Source of the DNA: CAWJAP01 sp963834365
Lineage (GTDB): Bacteria; Acidobacteriota; Vicinamibacteria; Vicinamibacterales; Vicinamibacteraceae
Assembly: GCA_963834365.1 (NCBI GenBank)
Contig: CAWIBS010000036.1
Span: 248,001-312,000 of the forward strand
Direction: 5' to 3'
DNA length: 64,000 nucleotides
This document shows positions 20,321 to 30,868 of this stretch, piece by piece. Within the stretch, counting starts at the first letter, position 1, and every line of letters starts with the position of its first letter. The notes under the pieces are model-generated. The model saw only the letters and a list, made by a program, of their open reading frames with translations. It had not been told where the DNA came from and ran no database searches. The position numbers and the translations under genes were made by a program.

Positions 20321-21401
20321 ATGGCCGCGTCCGTCGCGTTGCGACTGCTCCTGCACGGCGTGGCGGCCGGTGCGTCAGGACTCCTCGCGTGCATGGTGCC
20401 CTCCGACGGCCTGGCGGCGCAGTCGGCGTCGTTCCCGAGCCGTCTCGACGGATATCTCCGCAATCTGGTGAGCCTGACGCCGCACGACGAGCGCGCCCTC
20501 CAGGCGGGGCGGCCGGTCACCAAGCTGCTCGAGGGCGATCCGGCGACGGACGTGGCCGTCTTCGGCGCGATTCTGGGTTGCCGCCGCGCCCGAGCTCTAC
20601 ATCGCCGCCGTCCGTGACATCGAGCGCTTCGAGCGCGGCGCGCACTTCCGCCGGACGAAGAAGCTGGCGAATCCACCGACCCTTGCCGATTTCGACCACC
20701 TCGACCTGCCGGACGAAGACGTCGCGGCGCTGCGGAAATGCCGGGTGGGGGAGTGCGCCGTCAAGCTGAGCGGGCCGGCGCTCGAGCGGTTGGCGAAGGA
20801 AGTGGACTGGTCGAAGCCCACTGCGCCGGTTGACGCCGAGGCCAGCGTCCGCCGGATGGCGTTCGAGTACGTCAATGCCTACCGGCAGGGCGGCAACGCC
20901 AGTCTCGCGGTCTATCACGACCACAACCGGCCGACCTTCGCCCGGCAGGAATTCGAGTCCGTCGTCGCGCAGATGCCGGTGCTCACGACCTATTTGCCCA
21001 ATCTGCGACGACATCTCCTCGAATATCCGCAACACTCGCTGTCGGGCTCGTCCGACTTCTTCTACATCCAGGAAGTGGTCTTCGGTCTCAAGCCCACCGT
21101 GCGGATCAACCACGTCGTGATCGCCGACAATGCCGAAGGGATTGCCGTGGCATCGAAGCAGCTCTATGCAAGCCACTACTTCAGGACCGCCTTCGAGCTG
21201 CGAGTCCTCGTTCCCGATCCAGGACGCGGTCCGGGATTCTGGTTCGTCAACGTCAATCGCAGCCGCACCGATGGGCTGTCAGGACTCCTCGGGCGGCTGA
21301 TTCGTGGCCGGGTGCGCGGCGAGGCCCGCGAGGGGATGGAGACGGTGCTGACGAACACCAAGTCGCAGGTCGAAGCGCAGGCCAGGAAGGCGGCGGCATG
21401 A
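20321..21401 (+). CDS. Hypothetical exported protein (one indel)
   Basis: No family recognised. It begins with a hydrophobic segment (LRLLLHGVAAGASGLLACMV) that could be a signal peptide. The body is soluble and mixed, with FEYVNAYRQGGNASLAVYHD and FYIQEVVFGLKPTVRINHVV as distinctive stretches; a hydrophilic tail follows. One G near 20576 appears extra; without it the product reads LVAAAPELYIAAVRDIERFE across the break. It follows the VWFA gene by 4 nt and its stop overlaps the ATG of the mutase, so the three are probably one transcript. Any link with the mutase is unproven. Confidence 0.7.
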
Positions 21402-23071
21402 AGACGGCGCCCCCGGCGGCCGATGCCGCAAAGGCGCGATGGGAACGCGAGACGCTCGCGCCGGCGCTCGCGAAGTCACCCGAGCGCGCCCGGGCGTTCA
21501 CGACCGTGTCGGGACGGCCCATCGAGCGGCTCTACACGCCGGCTGACGTCGCGGCCCTCGAGTACGCCCGCGATCTCGGAGACCCGGGGGCGTTCCCCTA
21601 CACGCGCGGCATTCACGCCTCCGGCTACCGCGGCAAGCTGTGGACGATGCGGCAGTTCGCCGGCTTCGGGACGCCGGCCGAGACCAACGCGCGCTACAAG
21701 CAGCTGCTGGCCGCCGGCGGGACCGGGTTGAGCGTCGCCTTCGACCTGCCGACGCTGATGGGCCGCGATCCCGATCATCCGCTCTCGCTCGGCGAAGTGG
21801 GCAAGTGCGGGGTGAGCATCGTGTCGCTCGGCGACATGGAACGGCTCTTCGACGGCATCCGTCTCGGCGACATCACCACGTCGATGACCATCAACTCGCC
21901 GGCGGCGATGATTTTCGCGATGTACCTGGTCGTCGCCGAGCGGCAGGGCGCGGACTGGCGCACCCTGTCCGGCACGATCCAGAACGACATCCTCAAGGAG
22001 TTCATCGCGCAGAAGGAGTTCATCTTCCCGCCGCGGCCGTCGATGCGGCTCGTGACCGATGTCTTCGCGTTCTGTGCCGCCGAGGTGCCGCGGTGGAACA
22101 CGATTTCGGTCAGCGGCTACCACATTCGGGAGGCGGGGGCGACGGCCCTGCAGGAACTGGCGTTCACGCTGCGTGACGGCATCGAGTACATCCAGTACGG
22201 CGTCGACGCCGGCCTCGAGGTCGACGACTTCGCGCCGCGCATCTCGTTCTTCTTCAACGCTCACAACGACTTCTTCGAGGAGATCGCCAAGTATCGCGCC
22301 GCACGCGCCATCTGGGCCCGGGTCATGCGCGATCGGTTCGGCGCGAAAGACGAGCGCTCGTGGAAGCTCCGGTTCCACAGCCAGACGGCCGGTGTGTCGT
22401 TGACGGGGCAGCAGCCGTACAACAACGTCGTGCGAACCGCCGTGCAGGCGCTCGCGGCCGTGCTGGGCGGTACCAACTCCCTGCACACCAACTCGCTCGA
22501 CGAGGCCCTTGCGCTGCCGACGGCCGAGGCGGCGACGCTCGCGCTGCGCACGCAGCAGATTCTCGCGCACGAGAGCGGCGTGACGAATGTCGTCGATCCG
22601 CTGGGCGGGTCGTACTTCGTCGAGGCGCTGACCCAAGAGATGATCGACGGGGCCGAACGCTACTTCGAAGCCATCGACCGGATGGGGGGCATGGTCGCCG
22701 CCATCGAAGCCGGCTTCCCGCAGCGTGAGATCGCGGAGAGCGCGTATCGCTTTCAGCAGGCCGTCGAGCAGGGGGAGAAGATCATCGTCGGCGTGAACGG
22801 GTTCGTCCAGGAAGGCGATCCGCCGGTGCCGATCCTCTACATCGACGAGAGCGCGGGCGCCGCCCAGCTCACGGCGCTCGAGGCGCTCAGGCGCGACCGC
22901 GATGCCGGCGCCGTGGCCCGGTCGCTCGAGGCGGTGCGCGCCGCCGCGCGCGGGGCCGACAACTTGATGTATCCGCTGCTCGACGCCGCCCGCGCGCACG
23001 CCACGGTCGGCGAGATGTGCGATGCGCTGCGTGACGTCTGGGGCGAGTGGGAGGAGACGCCGTCGATCTAA
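21398..23071 (+). CDS. mcmA1: Methylmalonyl-CoA mutase, large (catalytic) subunit
   Basis: The catalytic TIM-barrel subunit of a two-component, cobalamin-dependent mutase interconverting methylmalonyl-CoA and succinyl-CoA. FPYTRGIHASGYRGKLWTMR, FDLPTLMGRDPDHPLS, FHSQTAGVSLTGQQPYNNVV and LHTNSLDEALALPT are family signatures. It has 557 residues and lacks the B12-binding domain, which is the separate protein encoded next. The pattern (QQPYNN with NVVRTAVQA) fits the archaeal-type split mutase; an isobutyryl-CoA mutase is less likely. The frame is intact and overlaps the preceding gene by 4 nt. Confidence 0.9.
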   Translation: MKTAPPAADAAKARWERETLAPALAKSPERARAFTTVSGRPIERLYTPADVAALEYARDLGDPGAFPYTRGIHASGYRGKLWTMRQFAGFGTPAETNARYKQLLAAGGTGLSVAFDLPTLMGRDPDHPLSLGEVGKCGVSIVSLGDMERLFDGIRLGDITTSMTINSPAAMIFAMYLVVAERQGADWRTLSGTIQNDILKEFIAQKEFIFPPRPSMRLVTDVFAFCAAEVPRWNTISVSGYHIREAGATALQELAFTLRDGIEYIQYGVDAGLEVDDFAPRISFFFNAHNDFFEEIAKYRAARAIWARVMRDRFGAKDERSWKLRFHSQTAGVSLTGQQPYNNVVRTAVQALAAVLGGTNSLHTNSLDEALALPTAEAATLALRTQQILAHESGVTNVVDPLGGSYFVEALTQEMIDGAERYFEAIDRMGGMVAAIEAGFPQREIAESAYRFQQAVEQGEKIIVGVNGFVQEGDPPVPILYIDESAGAAQLTALEALRRDRDAGAVARSLEAVRAAARGADNLMYPLLDAARAHATVGEMCDALRDVWGEWEETPSI

Positions 23072-23143
23072 GCTATCAGCTTACAGCTACCAGCTACAGC
23101 GACCAGCGACCAGCACCAGCTGACGAGCTGACAGCTTCTTGCC
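23072..23143 (+). repeat. Heptad tandem repeat, AGCTACC type
   Basis: About ten units such as AGCTATC, AGCTTAC, AGCTACC, AGCGACC, AGCGACC, AGCACC and AGCTGAC, with period 7 and a few units of 6 or 8. They fill the gap between the two mutase subunits up to the ATG at 23144. No Shine-Dalgarno sequence is present. Confidence 0.75.
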
Positions 23144-23551
23144 ATGTCCAAGATCCGCGTTGTCATTGCGAAGCCGGGACTCGACGGTCACGACCGCGGC
23201 GCCAAGGTGATTGCGCGCGCGCTCCGCGATGCGGGGATGGAAGTGATCTATACCGGGCTCCGGCAGACGCCGGAGCAGATCGTGTCGGCGGCGCTCCAGG
23301 AAGACGCGGACGTAATCGGGCTTTCGATTCTGTCAGGGGCGCACAACCACATTTGTCCGCGCGTCATGGAGCTCCTCCATCAGCACGGCCTCGACGACGT
23401 CCTCGTCATCGTCGGCGGCATCATTCCCGACGTCGACGTAGCGCGCCTGAAAGATCTCGGCATTGCCGCGATTTTCCTGCCGGGCACGCCGATGCAGCAG
23501 ATCGTGGACTTCATCGGCGGCCACGCCCGCACGCGTGAACAGCAGGTCTGA
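23144..23551 (+). CDS. mcmA2: Methylmalonyl-CoA mutase, B12-binding small subunit
   Basis: A stand-alone cobalamin-binding domain of 135 residues, partner of the preceding catalytic subunit. The cobalt-coordinating histidine is in the D-x-H-x-x-G motif GLDGHDRGAKV. The second and third motifs are GLSILSGAHNHICPRV and VIVGGIIPDVD. The frame is intact. The split arrangement matches the large subunit, which lacks this domain. MeaB and the epimerase of the same pathway lie about 37 kb away. Confidence 0.94.
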   Translation: MSKIRVVIAKPGLDGHDRGAKVIARALRDAGMEVIYTGLRQTPEQIVSAALQEDADVIGLSILSGAHNHICPRVMELLHQHGLDDVLVIVGGIIPDVDVARLKDLGIAAIFLPGTPMQQIVDFIGGHARTREQQV

Positions 23552-23622
23552 GGTCTCTACGCATGACGGCGGCGTTCTTGCACTTGCTTGACCCGCAGTC
23601 GGTCTCCCGATAGGCTCCGACG

Positions 23623-24717
23623 ATGCCGCCGAAGCTGCTCCTCGCGGACGACAGCGTGACCGTCCAGCGAGTCATCGCCCTCACGTTTGCTGGTGAGGAT
23701 CTCGAGATCGTCGCCGTCGGAGACGGCGACGAGGCGGTGAAACGCATCGCGCAGGATCGCCCCGACATCGTGCTCGCGGATCTGAGCATGCCGGGGCGGG
23801 ACGGCTACGGAGTGGCTGAGTTCGTGAAGCGCTCGTCGGAGCACGTCGCGCAGACGCGCGTCGTGCTCCTCACGGGCGCCTTCGAACCGGTGGAGGAACT
23901 GCGATCGCGGCAACTGGGGATCGATGGCGTGCTCGCCAAGCCCTTCGAGCCGCAGGTGGCGATCGGGCTGGTGAAGCGGCTGCTGGCCCAGACTCCACGG
24001 TTCCCCTCCGAGTCCGGGGTCTGGGCGGAGGGTGGCAACGAGTCGCAGGAGGCTGGCGCGTCCGTACCCGCCGTGCAGGCGGCCGCCGCCATTGGAGACT
24101 CGCGCGTGGCCCCCGATGTGCCCGGAATTCCTCCGGCCGATGCGAGTCAGGACGTGACGGCGCCGCCCGCCGCGCTCGACGACTATTTCCAGCGGCTCGA
24201 CGCCGCGTTGTCGTCGGCGGGGCTCGAGCCGTCGCGGTCGCTCCGCTCCGCCCTCAACGGCGTGACCGACGCCCCGAGCGATGTGGAGACCGTTGTCGTA
24301 GCGGCGCCGGTCCCCCGGGCAACGGCGACGCCGCCTCAGGCCGACGACCCCTCCCCGCGTGCCGAGCGCGAGGAGACGTCGGCGGGTCCTGCTGCTGGAG
24401 CCCGGGAGACCATGACGCCTGCGGCGCCAGCAGTGACGGCGGCGCCCACGCTCCGCCTCGTGGACGCATTTTCAGCGCTGCTGGACGTCGAAGAAGGCCG
24501 GGCCCCGGACGCAGCGCTGACCGCGGCGAGCGAGCCAGCCGCGCCGGCCGCCACGGGTCTGGACCTCGACGCGCTCGCCGACGAGGTCGCGCGCCGGGTG
24601 CTGGCACAGTTGACCGATGACTCGCGTCCGCGGAGATCGTCTCCGAGCGCGTGAGTCGCGATCGCCGAGCGTCTGGTGCGCGAAGAAATCGATCGCATCA
24701 AGGCCGAGGCGTCCTAG
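23623..24717 (+). CDS. Response regulator with long disordered C-terminal region (two indels)
   Basis: A receiver domain (residues 1 to about 125) with no recognised output domain. Acidic pocket ADDS, phosphoacceptor Asp in VLADLSMPGRDG, Thr in LLTGAF and Lys in VLAKPFEP are all present. A long Ala/Pro-rich stretch follows. The C-terminus is a short helical segment, LDLDALADEVARRVLAQLTDD. One C seems missing near 24620 and one G extra near 24660; after repair the end reads EIVSERVSRIAERLVREEID then RIKAEAS at TAG 24715-24717. In the raw frame the stop is at 24654. No histidine kinase is adjacent. Confidence 0.82.
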
Positions 24718-24790
24718 ACCGCACCGGGCTTCAGCTCGGCCTCTCCGGTCGTTGAGAATTCCCGCCGCTGCCAGGTACGATCGGCGGGAC

Positions 24791-27406
24791 ATGTTCGACT
24801 CGACCGCGTCCTCCGCCCCGATCCGAGTCCCCGAAAAACCAGCCCTGGAAGGCCTCGAGGCCAAATGGATGTCGCGGTGGGACGCGGACGGCGTCTACCG
24901 GTTCGACCGGTCGAGACCGCGCGAGGACGTCTACGCGATCGACACGCCGCCGCCGACCGTCAGCGGCTCGCTGCACGTCGGACACGTCTTCTCCTACACC
25001 CACACCGACGTCGTCGCGCGCTTCCAGCGGATGTGCGGGAAGGCCGTGTTCTATCCGATGGGATGGGACGACAACGGCCTGCCGACCGAGCGCCGCGTGC
25101 AGAACTACTACGGCGTCCGGTGCGACCCCTCGCTGCCGTACGATCCGGCGTTCACGCCGCCAGACAAGCCTGGCAAACAGGCCATCTCCGTCTCGCGGCC
25201 GAACTTCATCGAGCTCTGCACGCGCGCTGACGCTCGAGGACGAGAAGGCCTTCGAGGCGCTGTGGCGGCAGCTCGGCTTGTCGGTGGACTGGTCGATGAC
25301 CTACGCGACGATCAGCCGCGACTCGCAGCGCGTCTCGCAGCTCGCGTTCCTGCGGTTGCTCGAGAAGGACCTGGCGTATCAGCTCGAAGCCCCGACGCTG
25401 TGGGACGTGGACTTCCGCACGGCTGTCGCCCAGGCCGAGCTCGAAGATCGGGAGCAGCCCGGGGCGTTCCACCGGATTCGCTTCGCGAAGACCGACGGCG
25501 GGTTTGTGGAGATCGACACGACGCGTCCGGAGCTCATCCCCGCCTGCGTCGCGCTGGTCGCGCATCCAGACGACGATCGCTACAAGCCGCTGATCGGTCA
25601 GCACGTGAAGACGCCCGTCTTCGGCGTCCGCGTTCCCGTCGTCGCGCACGGGCTGGCGAACCCCGAGAAGGGGACGGGCATCGCGATGATTTGCACGTTC
25701 GGCGATTTGACCGACGTGACGTGGTGGCGCGAGCTGAACCTGCCGGTGCGCGCGATCATCAAGGCGGACGGGACGCTGCGGCAGCGTGCCGTGGGGCCAG
25801 TCGCCGTGGGACGCAGACGACGCGGCGGCGGCCGCGCGGGACTACGACACGCTCATCGGGTTGTCGGCCGCGAAGGCGAGAACGCGCATGGTCGAGATGC
25901 TCCGGGAGCGCGGCGACCTCATCGGCGACCCACGCCCGATCACGCACGCGGTGAAGTTCTACGAGAAGGGCGATCGGCCCCTCGAGATCGTCACCAGCCG
26001 CCAGTGGTTCTTCCGTACGATGACGTTCCGCGAGCGGCTCATCGCGCGCGGGCAGGAGCTGGCCTGGCACCCGCCGTACATGCGCGCGCGCTTCGAGAAC
26101 TGGGTGAATGGCCTCACGGGCGACTGGTGCGTCAGCCGGCAGCGGTTCTTCGGCGTGCCCTTCCCGGTGTGGTATCCGCTTTCGAGCGACGGCACGATCG
26201 ACTACGCGCCACCGGCTCGTTCCGAGCGCCTCACGTCTTCCCATCGACCCGTCGACCGACGCGCCTGACGGCTACACCGAGTCGCAGCGCGGCCAGCCCG
26301 GCGGCTTCATCGGCGATCCCGACATCATGGACACGTGGGCGACATCGTCGCTGACGCCGCAGATCGTCGCGGGATGGGGCCGCGACGATGAGCTGTTCGC
26401 CAAGGTCTTTCCCCTCTCGCTCCGGCCGCAGGCCCACGACATCATTCGTACGTGGCTCTTCTCGACGGTCCTGCGATCCGAGCTCGAGCACGGCTCGCTG
26501 CCATGGCGCCACACGGCCATCTCCGGCTGGGTGCTCGATCCCGACCGCAAGAAGATGTCGAAGTCGAAGGGCAATGTCGTCACGCCGATGGGGCTGCTCG
26601 AGGAACACGGGGCGGACGCGGTCCGCTACTGGGCGGCCAGCGGCGGTCCGGGCGTGGACACGGCGTTCGATCCGGCGCAGATGCGGGTCGGGCGCCGGCT
26701 GGCGATCAAGATCCTGAACGCGTCGAAGTTCATCCTCGCCAGTCCCGAACCGCACGGCGCGGTGACGGCGTACCTCGATCGGGGGATGCTCGCCAACCTC
26801 TCGGCGCTCGTCGCCGAGGCGACGGCCGCGCTCGACGACTACGACTACTCGCGGGCGCTGCAGCGAATCGAGAGCTTCTTCTGGGACTTCTGCGACAACT
26901 ACGTCGAGCTCGTCAAGCCGCGCCGGTACGGCGCGCGGGGCGATGAGGCAGCCGCGTCGGCGAATGCCGCGCTCCAGACGGCGCTCGACGTGCTGCTGCG
27001 GCTCTTCGCGCCGTTCGTGCCGTTTGCGACGGAAGAAGTCTGGTCGTGGTGGCGCGACGGCAGCGTGCACCGCGCCTCGTGGCCGTCCACCTCCGACGTC
27101 GCCGAGGCACCCGGGCAGGGCCCGGTGGATTCAGCGCGACGCGCCTACGCCATGGCGGTGGCGGTGTCGGCCGAGGTCCGCAAGGTGAAGTCCGCCGCCA
27201 GACGGTCGCCCAAGGCCGTCGTCTCGCGGGTCACGTGGCAGGTGCCCGGCGAGGACGCGGCAGTGCTCGCCGAAGTCGCCGACGATCTCAGAGGGGCGCT
27301 CGCGATCGATCGCTTCGATGTGCTCATCGGGCCGGCGGGTGCGATGACGATCGAGCTCGAGCCCGAGACCAGCGACGGACGAACGGTCCAGGAGCCACGC
27401 GCGTGA
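24791..27406 (+). CDS. valS: Valyl-tRNA synthetase (three indels)
   Basis: A class I synthetase for tRNA-Val with CP1 editing domain. The HIGH motif is SGSLHVGHVFSYTHTD near residue 55. The editing domain includes GFVEIDTTRPELIPACVALV, and the KMSKS loop is DRKKMSKSKGNVVTP. Single bases appear extra near 25223 (restoring ELCTALTLEDEKAF), near 25785 (VPWGQSPWDADD) and near 26239 (LPIDPSTDAPDGY). With these removed the protein is about 870 residues and ends EPETSDGRTVQEPRA. An enzyme this essential cannot carry three real frameshifts, so these are sequence errors. The stop overlaps the nadC GTG. Confidence 0.94.
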
Positions 27407-28269
27407 AGTCCGAACCGTTCGGGCCGCTGGACCCGGCGCTGTATCGCGAGGTGGTCCGCCGGGCGCTGGCCGAGGATCTCGGGTGGGGCGACGTGACGAC
27501 GACGGCCACGGTGCCCGGGCACCTGCGCGGCCAGGGGACGTTTGTCGCCAAAGCCCCGTGCGTCGTCGCCGGCCTCGACGTCGCCGCGGAAGCGTTCCGT
27601 CAGCTCGATCCCGCCGTGACGGTCGCCGTCCACCGCGGCGACGGGTCGTCGTTCAGTGCCGGCGAGACGATTGCCGTCGTGACGAGTCTGGCCGCGGCGC
27701 TCCTGACCGCGGAGCGAACGGCGCTCAACTTCCTCCAGCGGCTGAGCGGCATCGCCACCCTCACGCGGCGTTACGTGGAGGCCGCGGCCGGGCGGATCCT
27801 CGTGCTCGACACCCGCAAGACGACGCCGACGCTGCGCGCGCTCGAGAAGTACGCCGTGCGCGCGGGCGGCGGGACCAACCACCGCCTGGCGCTGGACGAT
27901 GGCATTCTCATCAAGGACAACCACGTGAGGCTGGCGGGCGGCGTCGCCGAAGCGCTGCGGCGCATGCGCGAGGCGGGGCATGAGATGCCGATCGAAATCG
28001 AGGTGCAGAGCCTGGCACAGCTCGACGACGCCCTGGCCGCGGGCGCGACGCGGATCATGGCCGACAATTTCGACGAGGCCGGGCTCGCCGAGGTCGTGCG
28101 GCGGACCCGCGGGCGCGCGCAGGTCGAGGTGTCCGGCGGGGTCACCCTCGATCGTCTCGCCGCGATTGCCGCCTCGGGCGCCGACTTCGTGTCGATCGGC
28201 GCGCTCACGCACTCGGCGCCGGCCGTCGACATCAGCTTCGAGATCGAGGCGGTTTCAGCGATCGAGTGA
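27403..28269 (+). CDS. nadC: Quinolinate phosphoribosyltransferase (nicotinate-nucleotide pyrophosphorylase)
   Basis: Makes nicotinate mononucleotide from quinolinate and PRPP, with loss of CO2, in de novo NAD synthesis. ALAEDLGWGDVTT opens the protein. The substrate-binding motifs are TRKTTPTLRALEKYAVRAGG, HRLALDDGILIKDNH and ADNFDEA, and GGVTLDRLAAIAASGADFVS is the end of the barrel. GTG 27403 overlaps the valS TGA. The frame is intact, 288 residues. It lies upstream of birA and coaX, so three cofactor genes sit in a row. Confidence 0.95.
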   Translation: MKSEPFGPLDPALYREVVRRALAEDLGWGDVTTTATVPGHLRGQGTFVAKAPCVVAGLDVAAEAFRQLDPAVTVAVHRGDGSSFSAGETIAVVTSLAAALLTAERTALNFLQRLSGIATLTRRYVEAAAGRILVLDTRKTTPTLRALEKYAVRAGGGTNHRLALDDGILIKDNHVRLAGGVAEALRRMREAGHEMPIEIEVQSLAQLDDALAAGATRIMADNFDEAGLAEVVRRTRGRAQVEVSGGVTLDRLAAIAASGADFVSIGALTHSAPAVDISFEIEAVSAIE

Positions 28270-28296
28270 GGCCGGAGATCGCCCGGCGACGCCGAC

Positions 28297-29071
28297 ATGG
28301 ATCGCGGCCACGTCCTCGCGCTCACCACGTCCACCAACGACGACGCCGCACGCCTGGCCGACGCCGGGGCGCCCGAGGGTACGTGGGTCGTGGCCGACGC
28401 CCAGTCGGCGGGCCGCGGGCGGCTCGGCCGTGTCTGGGCATCGCCGGCTGGCGCGGGCCTGTATCTGTCGGTCGTGTTCCGGCCCGACGCCAGCTCGCCC
28501 GGTGAGGCGGGCGACGCGGTGATGCCGCGCCTCACGCTCCTCGCCGGCGTCGCCGTCGCCGAGGCCATCGAGCGCGCATCCGGCGTGGCCGCCACGCTGA
28601 AATGGCCGAACGACGTCGTCGTCGAGCGCACCGGGATCGGCGGTGAAGTCACGCGTCGCAAGCTCGCCGGCATTCTCGCCGAAGGTTCAACCTCCGGCGG
28701 CGTGTTGCAGCACGTCGTCGTCGGCATCGGCGTCAATCTGCGCCGCACGGCGTACCGATCCGGCGCTCGCCGGCCGCGCGATCTCGATCGAGGAACTGAC
28801 GGGGCGCGGCATCGACCGCCACGCCGTCCTCGCGGAAGTCCTCGAGGCCCTGGCGACCTGGCGCGAGCACGTACGCCACGCCGGCACGGGCGCCCTCCTC
28901 GACGCGTGGCGTGCGCGCGCGCCCTCGAGCCGCGGTGCGCGGGTGTGGTGGAATCAGGGGGCGACGCGTCACTCGGGGGAGACCGCCGGCATCGGCGATG
29001 ATGGCGCGCTTCTCGTGCGGACGCCCGCCGGCGTCGAGCGGATCGTGGCGGGAGAGATCAACTGGGAGTGA
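28297..29071 (+). CDS. birA: Biotin--[acetyl-CoA-carboxylase] ligase (one indel)
   Basis: Attaches biotin to the carboxyl-carrier protein of acetyl-CoA carboxylase. LTTSTNDDAARLAD, ADAQSAGRGRLGRVWASPAG (biotinyl-AMP loop), LKWPNDVVVE and VVVGIGVNL are diagnostic. There is no N-terminal helix-turn-helix, so this is the mono-functional ligase, not a repressor. One C near 28757 appears extra; without it RRTAYDPALAGRAISIEE joins the C-terminal domain, ending GVERIVAGEINWE. The protein is about 257 residues. The coaX ATG follows 4 nt later. Confidence 0.93.
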
Positions 29072-29075
29072 ACCG

Positions 29076-29864
29076 ATGCTGCTCGCCATCGACGTCGGCA
29101 ATACCAACGTCACGCTCGGCGTGTTCGAGGGCCTCACACTGCGCCACAGCTGGCGCATGGCGACGCTTCGCGAGAAGACGTCCGATGAAGTCGGCCTGTT
29201 CCTGCTGCACCTGTTTCACCACAGCGGCCTCGACGTGGGCAGCCTCGACGGGATCGTCATCGCCTCGGTGGTGCCGCCGCTGACCGGCACGATGGTGAGC
29301 GCGGCCGAGGTGTATTGCGGACGCACGCCGCTCGTCATCGAGAGCACCAGCCGCCTCGGGATGAAAGTGCTCTACGACAACCCGGCGGAAGTCGGCGCCG
29401 ATCGCATCGTCAACGCGGTCGCGGCCTACGAGGCCTACGGGTCCGCCGGGGCCCATCCGCTGATCGTCGTGGACTTCGGGACCGCGACCACCTTCGACGC
29501 CGTGTCCGCCGCCGGCGAGTATCTCGGCGGCGTCATCTGTCCCGGCGTTCAGATCTCGGCCGATGCGCTGTTCCAGAAAGCCGCGCGCCTGCCACGCGTC
29601 GAGGTCCGCAAGCCACCGGCGCTCATCGGCCGGACGACTGTGGGGTCGATGCAGTCGGGACTGTTCTTCGGACAGGTCGCGATGGTGGAGGGCATCCTGC
29701 GCCGGATGCGAGTCGAGCTCGACGCCGAGTCGCCCCAGCGGGTCGTCTGCATCGCGACCGGTGGCATGGCACGTACCATTGCCGAGGAGATCGACGCCAT
29801 CACGGCAGCCGACGAGGACCTCACCCTGCAAGGTCTGAGAATCGTCTGGGAGCGCCAGGGCTGA
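29076..29864 (+). CDS. coaX: Type III pantothenate kinase
   Basis: The first enzyme of coenzyme A synthesis, of the ASKHA-fold CoaX class that is insensitive to CoA feedback. The phosphate-1 motif is LLAIDVGNTNVTLGVFE at the N-terminus. GADRIVNAVAAYEAYG and LIVVDFGTATTFDAVSAAGE hold the catalytic acid and pantothenate contacts, and YLGGVICPGVQISADAL follows. The frame is intact, 262 residues. A mixed repeat block separates it from the next gene. Confidence 0.94.
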   Translation: MLLAIDVGNTNVTLGVFEGLTLRHSWRMATLREKTSDEVGLFLLHLFHHSGLDVGSLDGIVIASVVPPLTGTMVSAAEVYCGRTPLVIESTSRLGMKVLYDNPAEVGADRIVNAVAAYEAYGSAGAHPLIVVDFGTATTFDAVSAAGEYLGGVICPGVQISADALFQKAARLPRVEVRKPPALIGRTTVGSMQSGLFFGQVAMVEGILRRMRVELDAESPQRVVCIATGGMARTIAEEIDAITAADEDLTLQGLRIVWERQG

Positions 29865-30067
29865 GACCAGCTACGAGTTACGAGTTACCAGTTACCAAAA
29901 AGACCAAAGACCAAAGACCAAAGACCAAAGTGAGCTTCCAATGCACGCCGGACCTAAAGGTCCGGCCTACCAGTGAGGCCGCGGCAAGATCGGTAGGGCG
30001 GGGCTTCAGCCCCGCCGACGGGGACCGAAGACCGAAGACCAAGACCGAAGACTGAAGACTGAAGACC
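29865..30067 (+). repeat. Composite repeat block: heptads and two inverted REP-like hairpins
   Basis: Three parts in 203 nt. First come heptads of two kinds, ACGAGTT/ACCAGTT (29875-29900) and GACCAAA (four copies, about 29908-29932). Next is a facing pair of GTAG-foot hairpins: arms CCGGACCT/AGGTCCGG at 29948-29965, and GGCGGGG/CCCCGCC at about 29996-30016. Last, GACCGAA/GACTGAA heptads (30023-30067) run into the ATG at 30068. The GACCAAA then GACCGAA series recurs at about 61868-61925. Confidence 0.75.
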
Positions 30068-30829
30068 ATGCCGTCCCCTCCCGCCGACTACTGCCGGCAG
30101 ATCGAGGCATACCTGTGCCGGAAGAACGACGGGCACCTGATTCGCATCGTCGGACCCGCGTTCGACAAGGTGCGAGGCTGGGAAGATCGCGGCATTCCGA
30201 TCAAAATCGTGCTGCAGGGGATCGACCGCACGCTGGAGCGGCGCGCAGGATCGCGCATGAAGCCGCGGCGGCCCGTTCGCATCGAGTTCTGCGAAGCCGA
30301 CGTCCTCGACGCGTTCGATGCCTGGCGGCGGGCAGTCGGCGTGGTCGCGGCGGCCGGTTCGGTCGATCCGGTTGACGCGGGCGGACCGTCGGCTGACGAC
30401 GAGACGGAGGTCGTCCTGCCGGTGTCGCTCCGGCGCGCCGCCCCGCTCCAGCGACACATCGACCGGGCGATGAGCCGGCTGACGCAGCGGCGGCTCGACC
30501 CGGCGCTGCCGGCGCATCTCTCCGAGGCGATTGACGTCGCACTCGCGGCGCTCGACGGCCTCCGGGCGCGCGCGAAGGGGGCCCGGGGCCACGCCCGTGA
30601 CGAAGTACGGTCGGCGCTGGCGGCGATCGATGCCAGCTTCACCCGTGCGGCGGCCGACGGTCTGGCACCGGACCAGCGCGCGCAGGTCGAACGCGAGGCC
30701 CGCCGCGAGCTCCAGCCCTTCCTGGCTCGGATGCCGGCCGACGCCCGGTCGCGGGCCATCGCCGCGGCGACGGAGCGGCTGGTCAGGACTGAGCTCGGCC
30801 TGCCTGACCTCGCCGGGGGGCTCCCTTGA
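30068..30829 (+). CDS. Hypothetical protein, Arg/Ala-rich helical
   Basis: No family recognised. 253 residues, intact. The N-terminal part (CRQIEAYLCRKNDGHLIRIV, GIPIKIVLQGIDRTLERRAG) looks like a small folded domain. The remainder is predicted helical and very rich in Arg and Ala, with ARDEVRSALAAIDASFTRAA and RRELQPFLARMPADARSR. No membrane segment or signal is seen. It precedes the sigma-factor gene by 39 nt, so the two may be co-transcribed; a direct connection is not shown. Confidence 0.65.
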   Translation: MPSPPADYCRQIEAYLCRKNDGHLIRIVGPAFDKVRGWEDRGIPIKIVLQGIDRTLERRAGSRMKPRRPVRIEFCEADVLDAFDAWRRAVGVVAAAGSVDPVDAGGPSADDETEVVLPVSLRRAAPLQRHIDRAMSRLTQRRLDPALPAHLSEAIDVALAALDGLRARAKGARGHARDEVRSALAAIDASFTRAAADGLAPDQRAQVEREARRELQPFLARMPADARSRAIAAATERLVRTELGLPDLAGGLP

Positions 30830-30868
30830 GAAAATTCGTCGGGTTCTGGGCTAGGCTGAACCGGGTCC

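Noticed and set aside
30826..30857. Promoter of the sigma-factor gene (TTGAGA with TAGGCT)
   Set aside because: The spacing of 20 nt and weak -10 box do not support it.
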